Source of the DNA: JALONH01 sp046329235
GTDB taxonomy: Bacteria > Bacteroidota > Bacteroidia > Cytophagales > Cytophagaceae
Assembly (NCBI GenBank): GCA_046329235.1
Contig: JAXLVA010000001.1
Coordinates: forward strand, 1,612,001-1,676,000
Direction: 5' to 3'
Length of the DNA: 64,000 nucleotides
How positions within the stretch are numbered: position 1 is the first letter of the stretch; the number at the start of each line of letters is the position of its first letter. The position numbers were made by a program, and so were the translations under genes. Shown here piece after piece: positions 33,260 to 42,209 of this stretch. Under the pieces are notes generated by a model. It was not told the DNA's origin, made no database searches, and was given only the letters and a program-made list of their open reading frames with translations.

Positions 33260-34027
33260 TTATACCTCCGTCTGAAATATCTTCGTCAACGCTTTATACA
33301 ACTCCGGGTGTTTGGCTTCCATTTTATCCGGTTGCTCAAAAAAGTATTCAGAAGCTACCGCTAAAAACTCAGCTTGGTTTGTAGTAGCATAAGGATTAAT
33401 ATCCGAGTCGCCACTTTGGACCAATTGGATTTCCTCATGAATACGCTTTAACCAAGGTATAGAATATTGATGCGGAATTAAAGTTTCAGGATCACCGTCC
33501 GTATATCCATCTGATTTATCTACCAAATGCACAAACTCATGAATGGCTGTATTTGACTGATCTTTCGGGTATAAAAATCCTGCACGAAGTGCTTGCTGAG
33601 AAAGTATCATCATGTTTTGCATGGCCCCCTCTCCTATTTGACCTAATATAAAACGATCTTTCCCTTCTGTCCTATAATCGCGACTAAATGAATTAGGATA
33701 CACTAATACTTCATGAATATTTTTATAAGTCCAATTCTTAAATGCAAAAATAGGAATAATGGCACCCGCTGCGATAAACACCTTATCTATATCTTCAACG
33801 GTAGTATTAACTCCTACGATTCTAACATGGGAAAGGAAATAGCGTACTCGTTGTAAAAACTCTTTCTTCTCAATGATGGATAACTGCTGATAAAACACTA
33901 CGTATTTACTCAACAACTCTTCTTCCACTAATTCATCAGGTTGCGTTAATGGTTGTTTCGGCTTATACAGGTAATATAGTAAAGAAGAAAAACCAACAAG
34001 AAATATTAGTATAGCTATTAATTGCAT
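33260..34027 (-). CDS. MtfA-like zinc peptidase (M90)
   Basis: This 255-aa protein has one N-terminal membrane helix (MQLIAILIFLVGFSSLLYYLY) and the M90 metallopeptidase core: HEFVH at residues 163-167 and the third ligand Glu in NQAEFLAVASEYFF, as in MtfA. E. coli MtfA binds the Mlc repressor and affects glucose uptake, but Mlc is not expected here. The target in this organism is unknown. E. coli MtfA is soluble, so the membrane anchor is a difference. It stands alone, convergent with the SUF operon. Confidence 0.87.
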   Translation of the reverse strand: MQLIAILIFLVGFSSLLYYLYKPKQPLTQPDELVEEELLSKYVVFYQQLSIIEKKEFLQRVRYFLSHVRIVGVNTTVEDIDKVFIAAGAIIPIFAFKNWTYKNIHEVLVYPNSFSRDYRTEGKDRFILGQIGEGAMQNMMILSQQALRAGFLYPKDQSNTAIHEFVHLVDKSDGYTDGDPETLIPHQYSIPWLKRIHEEIQLVQSGDSDINPYATTNQAEFLAVASEYFFEQPDKMEAKHPELYKALTKIFQTEV

Positions 34028-34105
34028 GGGGAAATATAGTCATCAAACTTTTGTGGCAGGTCGGTTGACCACACAACCTGAGATACCATTATGCTCAAAT
34101 TAAAT

Positions 34106-34183
34106 ATTCAACCCTTTCGGGGCTGGCTCGTTCCGATTTATGAATATTGATATTCTATTCACATTCAACCACTCCGTGGTTGG
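34106..34183. repeat. Twin 21-bp hairpin repeats
   Basis: Two related 21-bp units, at 34106-34126 and 34163-34183, both start ATTCAACC and end with GG-TGG after a CG-centred turn. The loops and paired bases differ in a compensated way (CCC/GGG in one, CAC/GTG in the other). A third GGTTG/CAACC hairpin lies near 34065. The 228-bp gap holds no gene. This looks like a dispersed palindromic repeat family. Confidence 0.5.
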
Positions 34184-34255
34184 TATTAAGTTGTAAGCTA
34201 TGTAGAATAGTAATTATTATAATCTTTTAATCAGAAAAATAATGGTTCAGATATT

Positions 34256-34978
34256 CTACTCATCCAATACCCTCACTTCTGTTCTTCGGTTTTTGGCTTT
34301 ATTTTCAGGAGTGGTATTAGGTACTAAAGGAACTTGCTCTCCATAACCTTTGGCTGACACACGAGCAGGATCTAATCCTTTTTCAATTAAATATTTCATT
34401 ACTGCTTCTGCTCGATTTTGAGACAAAATCAAATTCTTCATATCATCCCCATCGCTATCCGTATGACCGGCTAGTTCAATTTTCATTTTTGGATTTAGTA
34501 CTAAGGTATTGTATAAATTATCAATATGTGGAGCACACTGCGGTTTGATATCCCATTTATTTACATCAAAGTACACATTCTCTAATGTAAATATTCTGGA
34601 GTAATCACGAATTAATTTAATACGAATCACCTGATCAATCATATATGCCCCGGGCTCTACATCCACCGGTAATGCACCATCAAATGGAAAGTCCGTACCA
34701 AATTTATAGACCACCATGGTATATATTTTACCTTCAGGTAGTAAAGAATAGCAGTTCCCAAATTTATCGGATACAAACTCCTTCTTGAACGTTTTATCTG
34801 TAGATGTCACTACCAATTTTGCTTTATCAATTGGGACACTATCTAGATCTGTAATGATGAAATTAACCAACGCAGAATCATCTGTTGGTTTAAAAGGAGG
34901 CGGCGGCAACGTCAATCCATCTTGAGCATAAGACAGATTCCCGAAAACACACAAGATGAAAAATAAAAATAATCTCAT
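34256..34978 (-). CDS. OmpA-family outer-membrane protein
   Basis: This 240-aa protein has a signal peptide (MRLFLFFILCVFGNLSYAQ), an N-terminal beta domain (about 30-115, SALVNFIITDLDSVPIDKAKLVVTS), and a C-terminal OmpA domain (about 120-235) with FDVNKWDIKP, ELAGHTDSDGDDMKNLILSQNRAEAV and NRRTEVRV, the peptidoglycan-binding Asp/Arg pattern. It likely tethers the outer membrane to peptidoglycan. It follows the sugar permease gene after 14 bp on the same strand. Confidence 0.92.
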   Translation of the reverse strand: MRLFLFFILCVFGNLSYAQDGLTLPPPPFKPTDDSALVNFIITDLDSVPIDKAKLVVTSTDKTFKKEFVSDKFGNCYSLLPEGKIYTMVVYKFGTDFPFDGALPVDVEPGAYMIDQVIRIKLIRDYSRIFTLENVYFDVNKWDIKPQCAPHIDNLYNTLVLNPKMKIELAGHTDSDGDDMKNLILSQNRAEAVMKYLIEKGLDPARVSAKGYGEQVPLVPNTTPENKAKNRRTEVRVLDE

Positions 34979-34992
34979 AGCTGAAAGGTTGT

Positions 34993-36261
34993 TTAAACTA
35001 GGATTTGGTCGTCCGTCAAATCATCCCTCTTCTCATACTTCGAAAACTTAAATCCATAAAGTGATATATAAATGTAACACGCCACTACAATAAGTAAGGC
35101 TAAATCATAATTAACAAAAGAGAAATTACGCACGTTAAACGGAATAACAGCACCACCTACAATGAACATAATCAACACGGCAGATCCATCTATGGAATAC
35201 TTGCCTAATCCGCTTACCCCCATCGTAAAAATACATGGGAACATAATCGAGTTAAACAATCCTACACACATGACTAAGGTAAAATTAAAACTGTTCATCG
35301 ATTCCGGTAAACAAATAGCCATAGCAACGAGACTAGCTGAAACCAGTGCTACTACACCTAAGGCATCATTCACATTGAAAATCTTCAAAAAACCGGACCC
35401 TATAAATCGCCCTACCAGCATTAACATCCAATAATATTCTGCCATTGCAGGAGCAAATTCTGATAAGTAAACAGACAAGGACACTTCAGCACCTACATAA
35501 GCGAATATGGCAAAAGCTCCTAATCGTAATTGAGAGAAGTGCATAACGTGTCTTCTTCTTAACGATTTTACTTTATTTAGAGGTTCTAATAAATGGGTAT
35601 CTATTTCCGGCATGTACAGCAATATCAATACGATTGCAAATAAGCCCATGGCTATAGCCAAATAGATATAGATATACGAAATATAAGGTGCTTGAATTTG
35701 AATCAAATCAATATCCGTGGCGACATTGTCGAGGACTTCCTTAGGCACCGATATAAAATGGTGTAGTATCAACCCGGATAGTACCGGTCCCATTACACCA
35801 CCCAATGAATTAAATGCTTGTGTTAATACTAATCGGCTTGGAGCAGACTCTTGCTCACCTAATAATACTACATATAAGTTTGCTCCTACTTGTAACACCG
35901 TAATCCCGGTAGCGCTAATGAATAAAGCCATTAAAAATAAATTATAAAAACCGGCACGTATGGATATAACAAATATAGTACAACCAAGTAAGGCTAACAC
36001 CCAACCAACAATAATCCCTTTCTTATATCCAATTTTAGATATCAAATTGCCGGCTTGTAGAGAAACTACTAAGTAGGCAAAGAAGAAAGTAATATCAATT
36101 AAGGTGGAAATAGAATAAGACAATTTGAATATGTAACTCAAATGTCTATATAGAAAAAAGTTAAGATTGGTTAATAATCCCCACATAAAAAAAATCATAG
36201 CCATAGCCATCATTAAAAATATGCGCTGATTATTAGTAATGTCTAATTTAATACTTTTCAT
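34993..36261 (-). CDS. FHS-family MFS sugar permease (FucP/NagP-like)
   Basis: This 422-aa protein has twelve predicted helices, starting FLMMAMAMIFFMWGLLTNLNFFLYRHLSYIF as in proton-coupled FucP-like permeases. TGITVLQVGANLYVVLLG and SRLVLTQAFNSLGGVMGPVL are characteristic of the glucose/galactose/N-acetylglucosamine branch. The start overlaps the end of the GH13 gene by 14 bp, so the two are translationally coupled. Import of a sugar released by that enzyme is a reasonable inference. The exact substrate is not deducible. Confidence 0.88.
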   Translation of the reverse strand: MKSIKLDITNNQRIFLMMAMAMIFFMWGLLTNLNFFLYRHLSYIFKLSYSISTLIDITFFFAYLVVSLQAGNLISKIGYKKGIIVGWVLALLGCTIFVISIRAGFYNLFLMALFISATGITVLQVGANLYVVLLGEQESAPSRLVLTQAFNSLGGVMGPVLSGLILHHFISVPKEVLDNVATDIDLIQIQAPYISYIYIYLAIAMGLFAIVLILLYMPEIDTHLLEPLNKVKSLRRRHVMHFSQLRLGAFAIFAYVGAEVSLSVYLSEFAPAMAEYYWMLMLVGRFIGSGFLKIFNVNDALGVVALVSASLVAMAICLPESMNSFNFTLVMCVGLFNSIMFPCIFTMGVSGLGKYSIDGSAVLIMFIVGGAVIPFNVRNFSFVNYDLALLIVVACYIYISLYGFKFSKYEKRDDLTDDQILV

Positions 36262-37714
36262 ATGTTACCCAACTCCAAGCAAATTGATGAGGTGGCACTA
36301 AGGCATTGTTTTTTTCCTCTCTCCACTCTTCCCCATCGTATAAATATACACTTTTTTTAGTATCCCTAATATGAAATATCCTATTTTCAATAGATAAGTC
36401 AAACACCTGATTACTCATATTCAAGCAGATAATCAAATACTTATCTTTTGACCGCCATGTAAAACTCCAAATTTTTTCTTGTTTATCAACTTCTACCTGC
36501 TCCCAATCGGATTCTAATATGGGATTAAACGCCTTTCGTTGACGTATTAGTTTTTGTATTCGTTTATAGGAATCTGTAGACGGATTTAAATACGTTGTTG
36601 ATTGTTTTTGATTAAACATTGGTTCTCTGATCCACCCATCATGATTTCCTTTTCCTGTAGCCAACTGCTCTGTCCCATAGTAAATACAAGGAGTTCCCGG
36701 AGATAAAAATAATAAAGCCCACAACAATTGAGTATCTTGTTCAGACCATAATGAAGCTAATCTACCTTTAGGATCTAAACCTACTTGATCATGATTATCC
36801 AAAAAACGTATCCATTGAAACGATTTTGAATAGTCCAGTTTTATATTTTGATTTTTAATTTCTGTAGAGCGCCAATTGAAATAGAGAGGAAAATCAAATG
36901 CTCCATCCAGACGGTATTCTTTTGTCCATGAAAGATCTGTTCCGATGTATTCTCCAAAAACAAAAAAATCTTTAACACCATTTTGAATAGCACATTTTTT
37001 TATTTCCAACGTCCATTGGTTCAACCAATCCGCATGAATATGTTTAGCAGCATCAACTCTATACCCATCACACTTTGTTTTTTCAATCCAATAGGAATAA
37101 ATATCTACCATGATAGACAATGCTTCTTTTCCTGCAGCAGTTGAAAGATTGGTATTTAAATCTTTTAATTCAAAAATATCGCCATCCTTAGTCTCTACAT
37201 CATCATCCCAATGAATAATGGCTCCTTTTCTGGAATAAAGATTGATATTTCTCAAAGAAGAAGGTTTGGGGAAATCGCTGTAGCGCCATTGGTTAAAGGT
37301 ATAGCTTAATCCTTTGCTATATCTAGCATTTAGATGTTTGTAGGACCAATTGTTTCCTGTATGATTTAAAACGGCATCAAAGTATACTTTTAACTTTAGT
37401 TGATGAGCTGTCGATACTAACTCCATCACATCCTCCATTGTTCCCCAGTCCGGATCCGAATTTAGAAAATCTTCAATAGCGTAACCATGATAAGACTCCG
37501 GATTATTTTTAAAAAATGGATTAAGCAATATACTAGTACAACCTAATTCTTTGATATAAGTCAACTGTTGAATAACCCCTCTAATGGTGCCTCCACAACG
37601 TTGCGTAGGATTAAACCATTTGTCGGATTGATAAGAAGCTACTTTCATCTCCGATTTTCCGGGATGAAATCGGTCAATGATGATGGAATATATAACTTCA
37701 TTATTGGCACCCAT
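36248..37714 (-). CDS. GH13 alpha-amylase-family glycoside hydrolase
   Basis: This 488-aa TIM-barrel enzyme has the four GH13 regions: FDAVLNHTG, DGYRVDAAKHIH (nucleophile Asp), FVFGEYIG (acid/base Glu) and RFLDNHDQ (stabilising Asp). The N-terminus begins directly with the barrel (IIDRFHPGKS) and lacks a signal peptide, so it is probably cytoplasmic, such as a maltodextrin or trehalose-type enzyme. The C-terminus is a short beta domain. It heads a three-gene set with an MFS permease and an OmpA protein. A terminator for the upstream epimerase gene lies just before its ATG. Confidence 0.88.
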   Translation of the reverse strand: MGANNEVIYSIIIDRFHPGKSEMKVASYQSDKWFNPTQRCGGTIRGVIQQLTYIKELGCTSILLNPFFKNNPESYHGYAIEDFLNSDPDWGTMEDVMELVSTAHQLKLKVYFDAVLNHTGNNWSYKHLNARYSKGLSYTFNQWRYSDFPKPSSLRNINLYSRKGAIIHWDDDVETKDGDIFELKDLNTNLSTAAGKEALSIMVDIYSYWIEKTKCDGYRVDAAKHIHADWLNQWTLEIKKCAIQNGVKDFFVFGEYIGTDLSWTKEYRLDGAFDFPLYFNWRSTEIKNQNIKLDYSKSFQWIRFLDNHDQVGLDPKGRLASLWSEQDTQLLWALLFLSPGTPCIYYGTEQLATGKGNHDGWIREPMFNQKQSTTYLNPSTDSYKRIQKLIRQRKAFNPILESDWEQVEVDKQEKIWSFTWRSKDKYLIICLNMSNQVFDLSIENRIFHIRDTKKSVYLYDGEEWREEKNNALVPPHQFAWSWVTYEKY

Positions 37715-37723
37715 ATAAAAGAA

Positions 37724-37746
37724 AAAACCTCCGTTAGGGAGGTTTT
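37724..37746 (-). terminator. Terminator of the epimerase gene
   Basis: AAAACCTCC (37724-37732) pairs with GGAGGTTTT (37738-37746) around GTTAG. Read on the minus strand it ends in a T-run 3 bp past the epimerase stop. Confidence 0.88.
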
Positions 37747-37749
37747 ACG

Positions 37750-38676
37750 TTATTGAAATGCGAATCGTTTTCTAAACGCTATTAATTCTTCCGTAAAATC
37801 GGTTTTAGGAAGACTTACCCATTTTTCGATTTTAGCGGTTTCACCAATTTGTTGATCTCTCAACTCTAAATGTTGATTAATGAAAATAAACTCAAGTGAA
37901 GGATAGATATTTTTCATCGTATCCACTAAATCATTTATTTCAATATTTCTTTCCGTCAAATTATATACACCTGAAGGAATGTCCGTATGAATTAAACTGG
38001 CTAAAGCAGTTGTAGCTTTGTCTATATGAATAAAAGAACGATGCTGTTTACCATTACCATGAACAGAAATTCTATTCTTATAGTGTGCTTCAAACATGAA
38101 CTTATTTACTACCGCATCAAAACGCATAGATGCAGAATAACCATACACATTGCCTAAACGAATGACAACAGCGTGTCTTTTTTGTGATAATCTTAACACG
38201 TGTTCTTCTCCACGCATTTTAGATACACCATATACCGTAGTAGGATTCAAAGCAGAGTCTTCTGACTTAGGCTCTTTGCCCGAACCATAAACAGACAAAC
38301 TACTGATATAATAAAACTGCTTAACATTGGTAGATTCTTCAACCGCGTATATCAATTCAGCAGTACCCCAATGGTTTACTTGTTCATACTGATGACTATC
38401 TATAGATGCAAAAGGTGTGGAGACTCTAGCTGCGCAATGGTAAACTACATCTACCTTGCTTATAGCCTTCTTTATCTTTCTAGAATCTAAGATATCACCA
38501 AATTCAAACTCTACTTTATTATGAGTTAAGGTAACACCTTGTTGGATAAACAAATTATAGTTTTCTCTACTTAAATTATCATACACAATAACTTTAGAGA
38601 TAGAGGAATCATTAATTAATTTTTGAACTAACTCTGAGCCCACATAACCTGCGCCCCCTGTTACTAATACCTTCAT
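37750..38676 (-). CDS. NAD(P)-dependent sugar epimerase/dehydratase (extended SDR)
   Basis: This 308-aa extended short-chain dehydrogenase starts MKVLVTGGAGYVGSELVQKL (Rossmann GxxGxxG). The catalytic pair is in TVYGVSKMRGE (Tyr-x3-Lys), with YYISSLSVYGSGK before it. Such enzymes act on nucleotide sugars. The substrate is not deducible. It follows the APS reductase gene after 18 bp on the same strand and is closed by a terminator. Confidence 0.87.
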   Translation of the reverse strand: MKVLVTGGAGYVGSELVQKLINDSSISKVIVYDNLSRENYNLFIQQGVTLTHNKVEFEFGDILDSRKIKKAISKVDVVYHCAARVSTPFASIDSHQYEQVNHWGTAELIYAVEESTNVKQFYYISSLSVYGSGKEPKSEDSALNPTTVYGVSKMRGEEHVLRLSQKRHAVVIRLGNVYGYSASMRFDAVVNKFMFEAHYKNRISVHGNGKQHRSFIHIDKATTALASLIHTDIPSGVYNLTERNIEINDLVDTMKNIYPSLEFIFINQHLELRDQQIGETAKIEKWVSLPKTDFTEELIAFRKRFAFQ

Positions 38677-38694
38677 TATATTTTAAACTAAAAT

Positions 38695-39351
38695 TTATTT
38701 TTTAACTAAATCTGTGTTAAGACCACACTCTGTCTTATTCAATCCAAACCAACGGCCTTGACGGTCGTAGTTTTCTAAATCAATCTTACGAGTACAAGGT
38801 TCACACCCTATACTGAAATACCCTTTATCTTCAAGTGGGTGTGCAGGAATTTGATGCTCCTTAAGATATTTAGTAATCATACGCTGATCCCAGTCCAACA
38901 TTGGATGAAAACGAATCGTATCAAATGGGGCTTTTTCTTCTATTTGAAAAGATTTACGTACGGCACTTTGATCTGCTCTTACCCCATTAATCCAAACATC
39001 ATGAGATGCTAGAACTGTTTCTAAAGGTTGAACTTTATTTAAGTAACAACAGAAGTCAGGGTCAGATGTAAACAACAATCTACCTTGAGCATCTTTTTGC
39101 ATATGTCTAGGTGTAGCCGATGAAACTTCTTTCAGATTCATTCCAAACATTTCAATAATTTGATCACGATATGCTAGGGTTTCAGGAAAGTGGTAACCTG
39201 TATTAATACAATATACCGGAATCGATTTGTCAATCGTACTCAGTATATGCAATAACACCATACTATGTGTTTGAAAGGAAGATGTTGTAAATAATTTCAG
39301 TCCTTTCGATTGATATGTTTCAATTGCCGCTTTTATCTCCTCAATCTTCAT
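38695..39351 (-). CDS. cysH: Adenylylsulfate (APS) reductase, 4Fe-4S type
   Basis: The 218-aa protein starts at ATG 39351 (MKIEEIKAAI). A TTG 24 bases upstream is open in frame but overlaps a promoter box. It has the PAPS-reductase fold (P-loop FTTSSFQTHS) and the cysteine pairs Cys101-Cys102 (DFCCYLNK) and Cys183/Cys186 (IGCEPCTR) that bind a [4Fe-4S] cluster in APS-reducing enzymes, plus the catalytic Cys209 in KTECGL. It reduces APS to sulfite in assimilatory sulfate reduction. No other sulfate genes are in view, but the cluster would depend on the SUF system encoded nearby. Confidence 0.92.
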   Translation of the reverse strand: MKIEEIKAAIETYQSKGLKLFTTSSFQTHSMVLLHILSTIDKSIPVYCINTGYHFPETLAYRDQIIEMFGMNLKEVSSATPRHMQKDAQGRLLFTSDPDFCCYLNKVQPLETVLASHDVWINGVRADQSAVRKSFQIEEKAPFDTIRFHPMLDWDQRMITKYLKEHQIPAHPLEDKGYFSIGCEPCTRKIDLENYDRQGRWFGLNKTECGLNTDLVKK

Positions 39352-39372
39352 ATTCCTCAAAATTATATTTTG

Positions 39373-39402
39373 CAAATTTAACCATTACATTTGTATAACA
39401 AA
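39373..39402 (-). promoter_or_regulatory. Promoter of cysH
   Basis: On the minus strand TTTG (39399-39402), an 18-bp spacer and TAAATTTG (39373-39380) match the Bacteroidota consensus, about 22 bp before the ATG at 39351. The position argues against the TTG start at 39375. Confidence 0.6.
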
Positions 39403-39534
39403 ATTCACATGCAATTCAGTTCTTATTTTAAAATAATATTTCGCAAATAAGCATTAACCAATTAAAAATTAACTGCATGGCAAATGTTCCCAATTAAAAT
39501 TTGGAAAGTAGTGCTTTTTAAACAATGTATGTTG

Positions 39535-39542
39535 TAGTTTTG
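39535..39542 (+). promoter_or_regulatory. -7 box before the pterin genes
   Basis: TAGTTTTG fits TAnnTTTG and lies 10 bp before the ATG at 39553, giving a very short leader. No clear -33 TTTG is present at 19-21 bp. Confidence 0.45.
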
Positions 39543-39552
39543 TAGTAGTAAT

Positions 39553-39978
39553 ATGGAGAAAAATCTGCCTTTGAAGACCGCTATATATAGAAAAGAGCAC
39601 TTTAATGCTGCCCACCGTTTATATAATCCGAGCTGGACAAACGAACTAAATGACCAAGTTTTTGGTAAATGTAATAATCCAAGTTTTCATGGACACAATT
39701 ATGAGGTAATTGTAAAGCTAACCGGAGAAATACAAAAGGATACCGGTTACGTATATGATACAAAGTTATTAAGTGACTTAATTAAAACGCACGTAATTCG
39801 AAAATTTGACCATAAAAACTTAAATTTAGATTGTGCGGAGTTTAAAGATTTAAACCCGACAGCTGAAAATATAGCACAAGTGATCTACTTTATTCTACGC
39901 CCCCTATTACCGGAGTCGTTGGAATTAAAAATAACATTATATGAAACAGAAAGAAACTTCGTGGAATTCCCGGCTTAA
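39553..39978 (+). CDS. 6-pyruvoyl-tetrahydropterin synthase family protein (PTPS-I-like)
   Basis: This 141-aa T-fold enzyme acts on dihydroneopterin triphosphate. The zinc ligands are His21 (HFNAAHRL) and His46/His48 (FHGHNY). The catalytic Cys40 lies in GKCNNPSFHGH, a C-x5-HGH spacing as in eukaryotic-type PTPS (PTPS-I), whereas bacterial QueD usually has C-x3-HGH. A role in a tetrahydrobiopterin-like pathway is therefore as likely as queuosine synthesis. It overlaps by 38 bp the folE gene that makes its substrate. Confidence 0.88.
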   Translation: MEKNLPLKTAIYRKEHFNAAHRLYNPSWTNELNDQVFGKCNNPSFHGHNYEVIVKLTGEIQKDTGYVYDTKLLSDLIKTHVIRKFDHKNLNLDCAEFKDLNPTAENIAQVIYFILRPLLPESLELKITLYETERNFVEFPA

Positions 39979-40642
39979 TAAAAAAGTATTGGAAGAAGCT
40001 GCCGAAGCGGAAGGCGATGCACACGTGATTCATCATATGAACACTCCATTAAGAGCGGATGCATTTGAACTATCTGACGAAACAAAGATGGAAATGATTG
40101 AAGATCACTTCCGTCAGATAATGTTGTTGCTAGGATTAGATTTAACAGATGACAGTCTGAAAGGAACGCCTCACCGAGTAGCAAAAATGTATGTTAAAGA
40201 GATATTTTCCGGCCTTAATCCGGCAAATGCTCCTACAGCTAAACTATTTGAAAATAAATATAAGTACGAAGAAATGTTAATTGAAAAAGACATTACACTC
40301 TATTCGTACTGCGAGCATCATTTTGTACCTATTATTGGAAAAGCACACGTTGCCTATATTTCCAACGGACACGTGATTGGATTATCCAAAATCAATCGAT
40401 TAGTTCAGTTTTATGCTAAAAGACCTCAAGTTCAAGAAAGACTGACGGTACAAATAGCTGAAGCTTTAAAAAAAGCCCTTAATACCGAGGATGTAGCGGT
40501 GATAATTGAAGCGGATCACTTATGCGTTGCTTCCAGAGGTGTAAAAGATACCAGTAGTTCTACCATTACAGCCCATTACTCCGGTCAATTTAAAAATGAG
40601 GCTAAAAAGCAGGAATTCTTCAATCTTCTTTTATCAAAATAA
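39941..40642 (+). CDS. folE: GTP cyclohydrolase I
   Basis: This 233-aa enzyme converts GTP to 7,8-dihydroneopterin triphosphate for folate, queuosine or pterin cofactors. Motifs are GTPHRVAKMYVKEIFSGL, the zinc site YCEHHFVP, GLSKINRLVQFYAKRPQVQERLT, and HLCVASRGVKDTSSSTIT with the second zinc Cys. The ATG at 39941 overlaps the preceding gene by 38 bp; the next Met is 32 codons later, and homologues have a similar N-terminal lead. A terminator follows at 40651. Confidence 0.96.
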   Translation: MKQKETSWNSRLNKKVLEEAAEAEGDAHVIHHMNTPLRADAFELSDETKMEMIEDHFRQIMLLLGLDLTDDSLKGTPHRVAKMYVKEIFSGLNPANAPTAKLFENKYKYEEMLIEKDITLYSYCEHHFVPIIGKAHVAYISNGHVIGLSKINRLVQFYAKRPQVQERLTVQIAEALKKALNTEDVAVIIEADHLCVASRGVKDTSSSTITAHYSGQFKNEAKKQEFFNLLLSK

Positions 40643-40650
40643 TTTAGCAA

Positions 40651-40695
40651 ACATCGAAATATGTAACTATTTAAAGATATTTCGATGTTTTTTCG
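40651..40695 (+). terminator. Terminator after folE
   Basis: ACATCGAAATAT (40651-40662) pairs perfectly with ATATTTCGATGT (40677-40688), followed by six T. Confidence 0.9.
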
Positions 40696-40787
40696 TTTTT
40701 AGTGCTAGTTAAATATCATTTTTATTACATATATTAGAAAAAGTTTTAAACCAAGCGGTTACTTATTGTTTTACTAGAAGTATAAAG

Positions 40788-41330
40788 TTGATGAATGACG
40801 CAGAGATTTTAGTTGGACTTAGAAAGGGTGATGAATCCGTCCTTCAGAAGCTTTATAAACAACATTACCGGATGATGGTCAAAATGATCCTCAAAAATAA
40901 CGGTACGGAAGAAGAAGCGAAGGATATCTACCAAGAAGCTCTGATCGTTTTGTGGCAGAAGGTACACGATCAAAACTTTATATTAACCTCCAAAATAAGC
41001 ACTTACCTCTATTCGGTTTGTCTAAATTTATGGAGAAAAGAGTTAGAACGTAAAAAAAGACACTCCCACGAAGAAAAAGATAGTCCGGTTGAGCCGGTCA
41101 TAGACCGTCAAGAACGCATTCGAATTATACATCAGTGTTTGGAACAATTAGGCGATACTTGCCGTAACATCTTGATGTATTACTACTTTGATAAAATGTC
41201 GATGGTGGAAATAGCCGAAAAAATGGGGTTTGCGAACTCCGACACGGCGAAAACCAAAAAATACAAATGTAAAAAAGAGCTAGATGCTCTAGTAAAAAGT
41301 CAGTACAAAGACAGTGATTTCCTAGATTAA
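40788..41330 (+). CDS. ECF RNA polymerase sigma factor
   Basis: This 180-aa sigma factor shows region 2 (VLQKLYKQHYRMMVKMILKNNGTEEEAKDIYQEALIVLWQKV) and region 4 (CLEQLGDTCRNILMYYYFDKMSMVEIAEKMGFANSDTAKTKKYKCKKEL). It lacks sigma 1.1 and region 3, as ECF factors do. The next gene, 2 bp on, encodes a single-TM protein that is probably its anti-sigma factor. The regulon is not known. Confidence 0.94.
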   Translation: MMNDAEILVGLRKGDESVLQKLYKQHYRMMVKMILKNNGTEEEAKDIYQEALIVLWQKVHDQNFILTSKISTYLYSVCLNLWRKELERKKRHSHEEKDSPVEPVIDRQERIRIIHQCLEQLGDTCRNILMYYYFDKMSMVEIAEKMGFANSDTAKTKKYKCKKELDALVKSQYKDSDFLD

Positions 41331-41332
41331 CT

Positions 41333-42187
41333 ATGGAGAATTTTGACAACATAGAAGAGTACTTAAGAGGTAATTTGAATGATCTTCAGAAGGAAGGATT
41401 CGAGTCTACTCTAAATTCAGACCCTTTACTAAAACAAGAGTTTGAATTTCAGAAGGATATAATTAACTCAATTCGTGACCAACGTCACGCTCAGTTAAAG
41501 GCGACATTAAACAATACTCCTGTTCCAACTGGAGCAAGTTTATGGGATAATATTTATGTACGTTTAGCGGCTTCATTAGCAACTGTGGCGGCTACCGTTG
41601 GTTTCTTCATGCTTGTTATGCCATCTGATTCGGAGAAAGAGTATATCGATACCAGTTCTTCTGTCATCGTAAAAGAAGCTCCGGAACCTGTTACCATTGC
41701 TTCATCTACTTCCACTACTTCCACTGTTGAAGTAAATAACATAGTTGAGACACCGAAAAAAGTAACTGAGAGTACTCCAAAGACAACAACTAGTACTACT
41801 AAGAAAACAACACCTTCCAATACTACGTCTCAGGATCCTAGTTCAATTGAAGATGTTTCTGATTTAGATATGATAAACAAGGAGCCAATTCAGGTAAATA
41901 CCTCTAAAAACAACAATCCTACAACACCTATTCAGACCGTACAGGTCAAAATCATTAAAGATAACAACGCACTAGGATATCGTTATTTTAACAATGAATT
42001 GTATCTACATGGAGACTTCTCCAAAGACAAGTATCAACTTCTCAACTCGGCTTCTCAAACTGAAAGATTCTTATACTTTGATAACCAATACTATCTATTA
42101 AAACAAGGTACTACCAAAGTAACTCCGTTAAAGGCAATTACCGACAAACAACTAATTAGTCGATTAGAGATTCTAAGAGCTCAATAA
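41333..42187 (+). CDS. Putative membrane anti-sigma factor
   Basis: This 284-aa protein has a cytoplasmic helical N-terminus (MENFDNIEEYLRGNLNDLQKEGFESTLNSDP...), one membrane helix at about 74-96 (IYVRLAASLATVAATVGFFMLVM), a Thr/Ser/Pro-rich periplasmic linker (about 120-185), and a C-terminal beta domain (GYRYFNNELYLHGDFSKDKYQL). There is no clear zinc HxxxCxxC motif. Its position 2 bp after an ECF sigma gene and its topology support an anti-sigma role. The sequence itself is not diagnostic. Confidence 0.7.
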   Translation: MENFDNIEEYLRGNLNDLQKEGFESTLNSDPLLKQEFEFQKDIINSIRDQRHAQLKATLNNTPVPTGASLWDNIYVRLAASLATVAATVGFFMLVMPSDSEKEYIDTSSSVIVKEAPEPVTIASSTSTTSTVEVNNIVETPKKVTESTPKTTTSTTKKTTPSNTTSQDPSSIEDVSDLDMINKEPIQVNTSKNNNPTTPIQTVQVKIIKDNNALGYRYFNNELYLHGDFSKDKYQLLNSASQTERFLYFDNQYYLLKQGTTKVTPLKAITDKQLISRLEILRAQ

Positions 42188-42209
42188 TAACTTACTAAGA
42201 TGATTCATG

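Noticed and set aside
33181..33384. 67-codon plus-strand ORF after the SUF terminator
   Set aside because: It starts in the T-run of the terminator and runs antisense to the end of the MtfA-like gene; no recognisable protein features.
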